28,406 bases of DNA from a virus, in IMG/VR virus record IMGVR_UViG_3300044833_000147, positions 1-28,406 of that record; one strand, 5' to 3'. Positions 1 through 6,650 of this stretch are shown here, piece after piece; positions within the stretch are counted from its first letter, which is position 1, and every line of letters starts with the position of its first letter. The notes below the pieces were generated by a model, which was not told the DNA's origin, made no database searches, and saw nothing but the letters and a program-made list of their open reading frames with translations. The translations under genes were made by a program, and so were the position numbers.

Positions 1-180
1 GGTATTGGCATTAAACGGAGTGATACCCGATGCTTGATTACCCGCAACCTTCAGCGCTGCCATCGTCGCCAGCCTCAGCGAGTTATCAAACTGCGCCGGC
101 GACTGGTTCGCCAAAACATTCCCCGCCCCATCCGGCGTCAGCCACGAAGCGAGTGCGGCGAGAATGGATGATCGGCTCAT
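1..180 (-). CDS. Tail fibre-like protein, partial at the window edge
   Basis: The reading frame opens at ATG 180 and stays open for 60 codons to the left edge, so only the N-terminus is present. A GGAG ribosome binding site lies about 7 nt upstream of the ATG. The translation begins MSRSSILAALASWLTPDGAG and continues with NQSPAQFDNSLRLATMAALK. This resembles the 'PAQFDNSxxLATTAFV' segments in the neighbouring fibre genes and is typical of phage tail fibre linkers. It is the last gene seen of the minus-strand fibre cluster. Whether it is a full fibre or a short accessory fibre protein cannot be judged from 60 residues. Confidence 0.65.
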   Translation of the reverse strand, partial: MSRSSILAALASWLTPDGAGNVLANQSPAQFDNSLRLATMAALKVAGNQASGITPFNANT

Positions 181-232
181 TATTGAACTCCAATGAAATC
201 AGGTGCGATCAGGAGAAGATTAATTATTGCCA

Positions 233-1345
233 TCAGATCTCATACCCAGTGACGTACAGGTTAAAAGTCACAGCGGTAACGGGATTTGAAAAAGCAACAT
301 AGAAAAGCGTTTGCGGGGTAAGAATGTCGTTCTGGTAGTTTTGAACTATCTGACCACCAGAAAGAGCCGTTTGATTGAACTGCTGGCCTGATCCGTTGGC
401 ATCAGCGGCGGTACTCATTCCTACGGTTACCTGCGTCGCCGGCGTGTTCTGGATATTTGTAGATCCCCATACTCTTTTTGCATTCAACGGTACCGCCCCA
501 GCGATTGAGAGCGAAGTAAACGTCGCGTGCTGAGTTGTATTGCCGAATATGGTATTGATCGCAAAAGACAAACGGCGGTCGATTTGAACGCCAACTATAA
601 ACTGCGAACTCGCGTTTGTAGGCCACACTCCAACTAACGCGGATGCCGTGTAACCAGACGGCATATTTGCGCCGCCGTACACGTTGCCCTGAAGCGTCGC
701 CGCGTTCCGCGCTAGAAGCGCGCTAGTCTGAGTGGTCGGGTTATAGATCGCATACAGCGCGACATAGCCCGATGCCGGGGCCGCGCCGGTATCCATGCCG
801 CCCACGCCCGTCGTCGCCAAGTTGACCGTCTGGCTATAGTTCGCCAGCCTGATCGGAGCACCGCCCAGCGCGGTCTCGACAATGATTTCGTCGGCGGTGA
901 ACGTGCCGGATGCGCTCGCAGCCGTCACCGACATTTTCGCGTTGCGCACACTCCCAACCACCGGTCCCACGGCATTCACGCCGACGGTGGTCGCAAGCTT
1001 CGTGCTGTTGTCGAGCTGCGCAGGCGTCACGCCCGTATCACCACCCGCCAACGCGATAGGACCACCCATCGAGCCGCCGATAAGCGGCAGTGCGCCTGCT
1101 ACGCTGAAACTCGCGAAGTTGACCGCGACCAGCTGGTCGCCCATAACGGCCGCACGCGTGAGCGTCACGTTGATGCCGTTGGTCGCCGTGATGTCGTCGT
1201 TCAGCGTTTGCACGGCCCCGTTCAGCAGGAACAGCGTGCGACCTGGCGTGTAGTTGATGGGGACGACCGTCTGCCCTGCCGCGAGCGCGACAGGTGGCGA
1301 CAGGTTGAATAGCGCGTTGGCGGGACTGTTGCCGAGATAGGCCAT
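233..1345 (-). CDS. Tail fibre / appendage protein (370 aa)
   Basis: The protein starts MAYLGNSPAN, an opening common in phage fibre and appendage proteins, and is rich in Gly, Ala, Thr, Asn and Val with almost no Cys or Lys. This is the usual make-up of trimeric beta-structured fibres. Residues about 107-122 contain TPAQLDNSTKLATTVGV, the fibre linker motif shared with neighbouring genes. No enzymatic motif is visible. The start ATG 1345 overlaps by one base the stop codon of a 17-codon micro-ORF (TGATG), which suggests translational coupling, because only a weak SD (GGTGAT) is present. The likely role is host recognition at the tail tip, inferred from composition and position in the fibre cluster. 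Confidence 0.75.
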   Translation of the reverse strand: MAYLGNSPANALFNLSPPVALAAGQTVVPINYTPGRTLFLLNGAVQTLNDDITATNGINVTLTRAAVMGDQLVAVNFASFSVAGALPLIGGSMGGPIALAGGDTGVTPAQLDNSTKLATTVGVNAVGPVVGSVRNAKMSVTAASASGTFTADEIIVETALGGAPIRLANYSQTVNLATTGVGGMDTGAAPASGYVALYAIYNPTTQTSALLARNAATLQGNVYGGANMPSGYTASALVGVWPTNASSQFIVGVQIDRRLSFAINTIFGNTTQHATFTSLSIAGAVPLNAKRVWGSTNIQNTPATQVTVGMSTAADANGSGQQFNQTALSGGQIVQNYQNDILTPQTLFYVAFSNPVTAVTFNLYVTGYEI

Positions 1346-1398
1346 CAGATCACCATCACCAAATGATCGGCGTCAAGGTGTGCGAATGTTTGGCTCAT
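1345..1398 (-). CDS. 17-codon micro-ORF between two fibre genes
   Basis: Between the fibre gene ending at 1401 and the next starting at 1345 there is a 54-nt frame, ATG at 1398 to TGA at 1345, encoding MSQTFAHLDADHLVMVI. It starts 2 nt after the upstream stop, and its own stop overlaps the downstream ATG (TGATG). It therefore fills the gap exactly, and GGATGG sits a few bases upstream as a possible SD. The 'TFAHLDAD' opening recalls the N-termini of small fibre-associated phage proteins, so it may be a truncated remnant. It may instead be only a coupling leader for the downstream fibre gene. No homology could be tested. Confidence 0.35.
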   Translation of the reverse strand: MSQTFAHLDADHLVMVI

Positions 1399-1400
1399 GA

Positions 1401-2165
1401 TTACCATCCGATTGCGATCCAGTAGAAAAACGCCGCCACGGCGGTACTAGATGTCTGCTGAACTTGACATTGGCTCGCACTGACAACCAGAAAAGTGGGG
1501 ACAGCGGGGGTAGCCGTGCCTCCGGCGCCATATGACGACCCCATCGAGGCAACCCCCATAAAGTTGGCGTGAGGGAAAACAAAAGGGAACGTTATTGTTT
1601 GGGTATTGCCGCCGGAGGCAGCGAATTGACCTGATCCCCACTGCACGATCAGCCCGCTCGGCAGCTTCTGATAGCCAGGGACAGCGACGGATGAGGCGAA
1701 CGACGAAAGACGGGAAAGAGCCACCCCGGAAACTCCCGACGACATGGCCCAGTTGCCACTCAGGACGGACAGCGTGACGATGTCTCCGGAATTCAGGACG
1801 AGCGTGGATGCAAATGCCGAGGACACGACGATGCTCTGCCCGGCCTGCGCAGTCAGCGTATAGGTGGCACCTCCGATCGTCGCGTTCTGGTTGTAAAGCA
1901 CGATGGACGCGCCATCGGGGAGTCCGGCTGTAGTCGGCAAATTGACTACCTGCGCAGAAGCACCACCCAGATTGATAAGTTTCCCGATGTCAGTAGCCGG
2001 GATCGTCGCCGTTGCCGTCAGAGCGTTAAAGCCGGTATCGCTCCCCGCGAGGCTGCCGAGCGCGCGCTGCACAAATGCAGTGTTCGCGTCCTTGGTCGAA
2101 CTATCAAACTGTGCCTGCGTCGGCACGTTAAGGGGAACTACATCGCTGAAGTTGAGGCGCCCCAT
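1401..2165 (-). CDS. Tail fibre protein with receptor-binding-type C-terminal domain (254 aa)
   Basis: I chose ATG 2165 because it follows the upstream stop by 1 nt and has GGAG in front of it. The longer in-frame extension lies inside the upstream gene. The N-terminal part carries the linker motif QFDSSTKDANTAFVQ (residues about 19-33). The middle is a beta-rich Thr/Ser/Gly domain. The last 90 residues begin GYQKLPSGLIVQWGSG, contain FPFVFPHANF and end in FYWIAIGW. That arrangement is typical of the gp53-like or gp37-like C-terminal tail fibre domain, which forms the distal receptor-binding tip. This is the best candidate in the window for the host-range determinant. Confidence 0.85.
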   Translation of the reverse strand: MGRLNFSDVVPLNVPTQAQFDSSTKDANTAFVQRALGSLAGSDTGFNALTATATIPATDIGKLINLGGASAQVVNLPTTAGLPDGASIVLYNQNATIGGATYTLTAQAGQSIVVSSAFASTLVLNSGDIVTLSVLSGNWAMSSGVSGVALSRLSSFASSVAVPGYQKLPSGLIVQWGSGQFAASGGNTQTITFPFVFPHANFMGVASMGSSYGAGGTATPAVPTFLVVSASQCQVQQTSSTAVAAFFYWIAIGW

Positions 2166-2166
2166 G

Positions 2167-2499
2167 TCACAGCTCCGTGGCCGACAGCACGTAGTCGAGC
2201 GCGGTCGCGGTATCGGACCACGCATTCAGCGTGTCGCCAGGCTTAAGGATCAGCTGCACTTCAGGCTTGAGCGTGAGCGTGCCGTTGGTCGGCACCGTGG
2301 CACCGAACAGCACGTACTTCGTGATGGCACCGGCAAGACTCGTCAGCGTGACGTTGAGCTTCGGCACGCCCGACGCGGTGGTGTTGCAGAACGAGCAGGA
2401 CGTGACGATGGCACCCTTGGCTGCGCCACCGGTAGGCGACGTGTAGATGGGCGCCGAGGCGGTGCCGAGGGTGCCGAGTGCGTTATTGAAATTAGCCAT
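2167..2499 (-). CDS. Small beta-rich structural protein in the fibre cluster (110 aa)
   Basis: The frame runs from ATG 2499, 6 nt after the stop of the upstream fibre gene, to TGA 2167, one base before the next ATG. It is embedded between two fibre genes with tight spacing. The protein begins MANFNNALGTLGTASAPIYT, is rich in Thr, Leu and Ala, and has two Cys close together (SCSFCNT, residues about 34-40). The second half (NGTLTLKPEVQLILKPGDTL) looks like a compact beta-sandwich. No family is recognised with certainty. A capping or adaptor protein of the fibre assembly is an inference from position only. Confidence 0.7.
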   Translation of the reverse strand: MANFNNALGTLGTASAPIYTSPTGGAAKGAIVTSCSFCNTTASGVPKLNVTLTSLAGAITKYVLFGATVPTNGTLTLKPEVQLILKPGDTLNAWSDTATALDYVLSATEL

Positions 2500-2505
2500 G
2501 AACGG

Positions 2506-3219
2506 TTAGCCCCCGAAAACGATGGCGTAGACGATTGCGGAGCTGTCCGCCGCCTGGCCCACAAAGGCCGTGTTCGCGATCAGCAGAGAGCTATCGCCGA
2601 CGGGAGGCGTCGGCGTGGTCGGCGAGCCAGTGAGTCCCGGGCTGATGAAATCGGTCTGCGCCAGCATCACGTTCGTGCCGTCGCACCAGACACCGCTGGT
2701 TTGCCCCTGCGTGACCGGCACGCCGGTACCGGCGGCCGTCTTGACCGTGAGCGTGAAGGCACCCGTGGTCTGGTTCTGCACGGTCCACCGACGCGAGGCC
2801 GCAGGCACGATGACGGCGATGTTTGCCGTGAGCGCCCCGGTGAAACGCAGAATTCCGGCACCCGCCTCCGTTGCCGCCAGCGTGACGTTGACGCCCCCGG
2901 CGACGCTCTTACTCGTCATGCCGTTGACGGTGCCCTGCACGAATGCGGTGTTGGCGATGGTGGTCGAGTTGTCGCCGAGTGCCGCAGTCGGCGTCGAAGG
3001 CGAACCGGTAAGCGGAGGACTATTAAGCGGTGCGACCGTCGGTGGAATCAGCGTGCCCGACGTCACCAGCGCAAGCTGCGTGTACAGCCACTTGGTGCGG
3101 TTCGCGAGATTGAGCAGGGGCGCGTTCGAAACGCCACCGACGCCACCCTGTACAGGATCAAGCAGCTCCAATTGATAGACGCCGGCATCGTACGAGGGGA
3201 TTTCAGGTTGAAAGGCCAC
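2506..3219 (-). CDS. Tail fibre protein with duplicated linker modules (237 aa)
   Basis: A GTG start at 3219 is preceded by GAGG about 8 nt upstream, and the translation begins MAFQPEIPSYDAGVYQLE. Residues 35-50 (LLNLANRTKWLYTQLA) look like the N-terminal attachment helix found in many short fibres. Two copies of a 28-residue linker follow at residues 68-95 and 194-221. Each has the pattern LTGSPxTPT, then GD, then IANTAFV. They flank a central beta domain (about 105-192). This repeat is characteristic of phage fibre shafts. A copy of the GTCGTGACGC decamer lies 32 nt upstream of the start, so this gene probably heads its own transcription unit of fibre genes. Confidence 0.85.
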   Translation of the reverse strand: MAFQPEIPSYDAGVYQLELLDPVQGGVGGVSNAPLLNLANRTKWLYTQLALVTSGTLIPPTVAPLNSPPLTGSPSTPTAALGDNSTTIANTAFVQGTVNGMTSKSVAGGVNVTLAATEAGAGILRFTGALTANIAVIVPAASRRWTVQNQTTGAFTLTVKTAAGTGVPVTQGQTSGVWCDGTNVMLAQTDFISPGLTGSPTTPTPPVGDSSLLIANTAFVGQAADSSAIVYAIVFGG

Positions 3220-3251
3220 GGCTTGTCCTCAAGATTTCGAAGATCAGCATG

Positions 3252-3261
3252 GCGTCACGAC
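3252..3261 (-). promoter_or_regulatory. Late-promoter-type decamer, copy 6
   Basis: GTCGTGACGC on the minus strand, in the 66-nt gap between the genes at 3286 and 3219. The last base of the motif is 32 nt from the GTG start, and the gene has its own SD. The same decamer is present in five other intergenic gaps, always in the same orientation. Confidence 0.55.
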
Positions 3262-3285
3262 CTGGCCGCGTGAGCGCGCAGAAAT

Positions 3286-3738
3286 TCAGAACGTGATCAC
3301 CCAGGTGCCCTGGAGCGTTATGTCTGTCTGCTTGTTCAGTGGCAGCGCGCGGGTTTTGCGCGCATACAGCACCCCGCCCGTGGTGAGCAGCCCGAACTCG
3401 GAAATGGCGATGCCATTCGCCTCGGCGGTGCCGAGCGCGAAGCCGAAGCTGACCTGATTCGATGCCGGGTAGGTGGGCGCGGCCACGTTGTTGACGTAGG
3501 CACCCGTGAGCGCGGTATTGCCGAACACCTCGGTGGTGCCGTTAGTGCCGAAGCCCATCTTGGTCACGCTGTTGTTGGTGACGTTGCCGCCCAGCAGCTG
3601 CGCGTGCGTGACCTGCGAGCCGATGACGATCAGGTTGTGATCGTGGACCTCCTCGACCAGCACGCCGCGGCGATAGACGCGGTAGGACAGCAGGCCGCTG
3701 GGAAGTCTTTGCAGGCTGTCTCGTAGTCGAATGCGCAC
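3286..3738 (-). CDS. Tail-tip / fibre-associated structural protein (150 aa)
   Basis: A GTG start at 3738 has a strong SD (GGAGGGG) about 6 nt upstream, which supports this start. The protein begins MRIRLRDSLQRLPSGLLSYR. It has a basic N-terminal section, then a glycine and asparagine-rich beta domain ending EFGLLTTGGVLYARKTRALP and GTWVITF. Proteins of this size with 'LYARK...GTWVITF' endings lie between the baseplate wedge genes and fibres in several myoviruses. I infer a virion protein linking baseplate and fibres, with no catalytic residues visible. It has its own decamer upstream (3772-3781) and is followed by another decamer, so it may be transcribed as a single-gene unit. Confidence 0.7.
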   Translation of the reverse strand: MRIRLRDSLQRLPSGLLSYRVYRRGVLVEEVHDHNLIVIGSQVTHAQLLGGNVTNNSVTKMGFGTNGTTEVFGNTALTGAYVNNVAAPTYPASNQVSFGFALGTAEANGIAISEFGLLTTGGVLYARKTRALPLNKQTDITLQGTWVITF

Positions 3739-3771
3739 CGTGAGCCCCTCCGGATGGACCGGCCCAGTGTC

Positions 3772-3781
3772 GCGTCACGAC
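3772..3781 (-). promoter_or_regulatory. Late-promoter-type decamer, copy 5
   Basis: GTCGTGACGC (minus sense) lies just after the stop of the gpI-like gene at 3788 and 33 nt before the GTG start at 3738, which has a good SD. It is identical to the other exact copies. Confidence 0.55.
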
Positions 3782-3787
3782 CAGCGC

Positions 3788-4900
3788 TTAAACCAAGGTT
3801 TCGGAGAGGACCTGACCGCCAAGGTGCTCGATGACACCGTTATACGAGCGCACCCCGTTGTACTGGTAGTTGTAGGTGACCGTCATCGACCCGACGTCGG
3901 TCGGTTTCGTGAGCGTATCGGCGAACGCCGTGAGCGCCACCGGCATCGGGGCAACCGCATCGGTCGGTGGCGTGAGCGTGTCGGTGTAGGCCATCCTCAC
4001 GCCGAACGCGAGCGGTCCGCCGTCGGTCGGCGGCGTCAGCGTGTCGGTGAGCACCGATCCGGTCAGCGCGATCGAGCGCAAATGCGTGCCGGCAGCGCGC
4101 AGATTCTCGATTAGGCCGAGCACGATCTGCTGGAACGACGTCAGGTCGCCACCACTGAGGAGGTCATAGCCATAGGTGACGTCAAACAGGCCGTAGACCG
4201 GGCTGTTGACCGCGTTGTGCAGGATGGACCCGTCGTGGTGGCTGTTGCCGTTGTAAAGCGGCGGATTCGCGCCGCGCAGCACCACGTCGGTGACCTTCGC
4301 GCCCTGCCCCGTATACGTCTGGATCGCCGCCTCCAGCGCCACGTTGTTACTGGCTGGCCGCAGCACCTGCGCGATGATGCGCGGCGCATACGTCGAGTCC
4401 GGCTCGCCCTGCAGGCGGGGCACCTTGTAATAACCGCCGAGCTTGTCGAGCCAGATCGAATCGGCGGTGGTGGTGCTCATTTCGAGCGGGAGAATCTGGA
4501 TCTGCGCCTCGGCGATCTGCAGCTCGGTCGCATTCGCCTCCATGTACGCCCACAGCACGTTCGCGTAGGCGTACAGGTGGTCACCGTTGGACAGCGAAAT
4601 ATCGTTCGAGCCGTCGAGCAGCACGAGGGCCGACAGACCCGCGCGCGTCGAGTTGTCGGCGAACGGCACCGTGTAACCGGGCTGCGCGGCCAGATAGTTG
4701 ACCAGTTCCCCGACGGTGTACTGCGACAGATCCACCGTCAGGTTCGCGCCCGGACCCCCGGTCACCGACGTGGTGAACATGCCGTCGGCGATCTGCCAGG
4801 TCATGCCACCCGCGTAGCGAAGCTGGATCGCGAGGTACGGCAGCGGATCCTTGTTGAAAACCCGGTTCAGAAAGCCGAGGAGCTTTTTTGTGAGCCGCAT
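3788..4900 (-). CDS. Baseplate wedge / tail protein, P2 gpI-like (370 aa)
   Basis: I start at ATG 4900, 2 nt after the stop of the gpJ-like gene. The longer frame to 5098 lies inside that gene and gives a non-natural sequence. The protein begins MRLTKKLLGFLNRVFNKDP. The core (about residues 110-230) contains WLDKLGGYYKVPRLQGEPD and ALEAAIQTYTGQGAKV, resembling baseplate proteins encoded after gpJ (P2 gpI/T4 gp7-like position). The C-terminus (286-348) has three tandem 21-residue repeats starting DTLTPPTD, DTLTPPTD and DTLTKPTD. The order W(gp25)-J-I matches P2-like baseplates. No clear SD is seen, so translation is probably coupled to gpJ. Confidence 0.75.
   Translation of the reverse strand: MRLTKKLLGFLNRVFNKDPLPYLAIQLRYAGGMTWQIADGMFTTSVTGGPGANLTVDLSQYTVGELVNYLAAQPGYTVPFADNSTRAGLSALVLLDGSNDISLSNGDHLYAYANVLWAYMEANATELQIAEAQIQILPLEMSTTTADSIWLDKLGGYYKVPRLQGEPDSTYAPRIIAQVLRPASNNVALEAAIQTYTGQGAKVTDVVLRGANPPLYNGNSHHDGSILHNAVNSPVYGLFDVTYGYDLLSGGDLTSFQQIVLGLIENLRAAGTHLRSIALTGSVLTDTLTPPTDGGPLAFGVRMAYTDTLTPPTDAVAPMPVALTAFADTLTKPTDVGSMTVTYNYQYNGVRSYNGVIEHLGGQVLSETLV
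3857..4045 (-). repeat. Three in-frame 63-nt tandem repeats in the gpI-like gene
   Basis: The repeats encode three units of 21 residues, beginning DTLTPPTDGG, DTLTPPTDAV and DTLTKPTDVG. The first eight residues of each unit are almost invariant and the rest diverges. They form a low-complexity C-terminal stalk on the gpI-like protein. Confidence 0.8.
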
Positions 4901-4902
4901 GG

Positions 4903-6021
4903 TCAGGTGATCGAGATGACGCCGGGCATGATCTTCGTGCTGGCTGTCGAGGTCGTGTCGCCGGTCGGTGCGGACAGCGTGAAGTTGGCGACGCCAGTGA
5001 TCCCCATCACCAGTGCGATGATTTCGGCAAACAGCGCCGTCGCGCCGATCGGCAGGTTCTGCAGGTAGGTAAAGACCGCGCTCTGCGCCAGCGTGCATAG
5101 CGTCGGCTGGTCAAAGCCTGCCAATGCGAAAAGGTGCCCTGTAACCGCGAGCGGCACCTCGGTGGCAGCGTTGATGGTCACATTCACCCCGGCCGCCTTC
5201 CAGCCGGGCACGGGCGTCCCATCGGCGAGGTAGTAGCCATAGATGATCTGGTTAGCCCGCGCGACCAGCGCGCTCGACGTGCCGCCGATACCGTTGTGGA
5301 TGTAGCAGTTCACCAGCGCGATCGGCTGCGTCTGATCGGTCACGTACGGCTCGACGATGCTCGAGAACACCACCCGCTCGGTGACGTTGCCCAAGGAATC
5401 GGTCACGGTCGTGAGCGACAGGCCGTACTTCAGCGCCGGCACCGTGCCGCGGGGCAGCGTCGAGATGAAGTTGTTAAAACGGATTTCCTGCTCGGGGTCG
5501 GTTTCTGCGTCGATGCCGTTATCGAACGCCGACAGGTTTGATGCACTGATGAAGCCGTTGGGCGACGGCGTCATGGTGAACACCGTACCGGCTGGCAGGT
5601 TAGTCGCGGCCCCGGTGGTAGTGGCAGCCACCGGCACGTCGGCGAACGTGCTGCCAGCCGCGATGATCACATCGGAACTGGACGCATAGATGGTCGACGT
5701 GGTGGTCGCCGGGAACTGCGTGCCGCCGGAAACCAGCGTCGGTACCGTCTGCGCGGTGATCACCACGCGCACGAGGCCGGTCGCGGCGAGCGCGGCCAGC
5801 GCCGGGAAGCTGAACGACGTATAGACCGATACCGGAATCGCCGCGTTCACCAAGTTGAACGCCTGCTGGTACAGCTCGTCGATTTCGGCGGCCGGTGCCT
5901 CGACCAGCGTGCGACCCATCGCGCCGACATTGAAGTCGGTGATCTGCGTCTGCGTCGCCTTCATTCTGTTTATGATTGACGCCGAAATACTCACGAAGTT
6001 TTTCAGCTGGAAGGAAGCCAT
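4903..6021 (-). CDS. Baseplate assembly protein, gpJ-like (372 aa)
   Basis: The ATG at 6021 has AGGGGG about 8 nt upstream. The protein begins MASFQLKNFVSISASIINRM and has the typical gpJ opening with 'GAMGRTLVEAPAAEIDELYQ' (residues about 33-52). There the conserved helix contacts the wedge. This is followed by a beta-rich domain (about 75-165), the GIDAETDPEQEIRFNNFI segment (about 168-185) and the C-terminal domain with VNVTINAATEVPLAVTG. These are the hallmarks of the baseplate_J family (P2 gpJ, T4 gp6), which forms the periphery of the baseplate wedge. It lies directly after the gp25-like gene and before the gpI-like gene, as expected. Confidence 0.92.
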   Translation of the reverse strand: MASFQLKNFVSISASIINRMKATQTQITDFNVGAMGRTLVEAPAAEIDELYQQAFNLVNAAIPVSVYTSFSFPALAALAATGLVRVVITAQTVPTLVSGGTQFPATTTSTIYASSSDVIIAAGSTFADVPVAATTTGAATNLPAGTVFTMTPSPNGFISASNLSAFDNGIDAETDPEQEIRFNNFISTLPRGTVPALKYGLSLTTVTDSLGNVTERVVFSSIVEPYVTDQTQPIALVNCYIHNGIGGTSSALVARANQIIYGYYLADGTPVPGWKAAGVNVTINAATEVPLAVTGHLFALAGFDQPTLCTLAQSAVFTYLQNLPIGATALFAEIIALVMGITGVANFTLSAPTGDTTSTASTKIMPGVISIT

Positions 6022-6032
6022 GCGTGCGCCCC

Positions 6033-6650
6033 CTACAGCTTGGCCGTGACCGGCAGCGCCGAGCCCGTCACGGGCACGGCCTGCACGACAACGGAGATCA
6101 CGTCGGCGGCAATCGTCGCGGTGGCACCCTTTACCTCTTTCACGCGCGGGTCCGCGACCACCGTCTGCGTCGCGTACTCGGCTGCGAGCAGACCAGCAGT
6201 CGGCCCGTTGACCGTGCCCAAGATGCGCCGGATGAGCGAGCCATACCCGCCGTGAAACAGCAGTTCACCTTGGTCGGTGGCGAGCGCGTTCCGAAGCGCC
6301 TGCGCGAGGTTGTCGACGCCGGACACCGTCGCGAAGTCGCCGCGCCCGGTCGCGAGCAGCCCATCAGGCGTGAGCATCAGGTCCGTGCCGAATACGCCGT
6401 TCGGATCCGGGTTCAGCGACGACGGCGACGCGGCCGGAATCACCAGATAGCTGCCGTTGAGCACGACCTGCGTGGTGGCCGCGTCCGGATTGTCGGTAAG
6501 GTATGGCGGCAGCAGGTTGTTCAGCGCGACGATCTGCGTCCAGCGCGAGGCGTCGCCCAGCTCGCGCGCGGCCACCTGTTGCAGCGTGTCGCCGTACTGC
6601 GTCTGCACGAAGCGATAGCCGACCAGCGGGGTGTCGAATGGCGTCGTCAT
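6033..6650 (-). CDS. Baseplate wedge protein, N-terminal LysM-like plus gp25-like domain (205 aa)
   Basis: The start ATG overlaps the upstream stop in ATGA (6647-6650). Residues 11-72 look like a LysM module: GYRFVQTQYGDTLQQVAARE opens it, then ASRWTQIVALNNL, and YLVIP closes it. Residues about 88-200 match the gp25/gpW family of baseplate wedge proteins: FGTDLMLTPDG, GVDNLAQALRNALATDQGEL and GYGSLIRRILG. In P2 and T4 the gp25-like protein helps trigger sheath contraction and is usually a stand-alone protein of 100-150 residues. Here it carries the LysM-like domain that is often a separate tail protein (P2 gpX type), so it looks like a natural gpX-gpW fusion. Confidence is high for gp25 and moderate for LysM. 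Confidence 0.85.
   Translation of the reverse strand: MTTPFDTPLVGYRFVQTQYGDTLQQVAARELGDASRWTQIVALNNLLPPYLTDNPDAATTQVVLNGSYLVIPAASPSSLNPDPNGVFGTDLMLTPDGLLATGRGDFATVSGVDNLAQALRNALATDQGELLFHGGYGSLIRRILGTVNGPTAGLLAAEYATQTVVADPRVKEVKGATATIAADVISVVVQAVPVTGSALPVTAKL

Noticed and set aside
1026-1035. Near-copy of the decamer (GCGTCACGCC) and similar GCGTCACG strings within genes
   Set aside because: They lie inside coding sequence and encode common Val-Thr codons. They lack the full decamer.
1903-3273. 456-codon plus-strand frame opposite fibre genes
   Set aside because: Arg-rich antisense shadow crossing three minus-strand fibre genes.
4901-5098. N-terminal extension of the gpI-like gene to 5098
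   Set aside because: It overlaps the end of the gpJ-like gene and reads as Arg/His-rich shadow. ATG 4900 immediately follows the gpJ stop.
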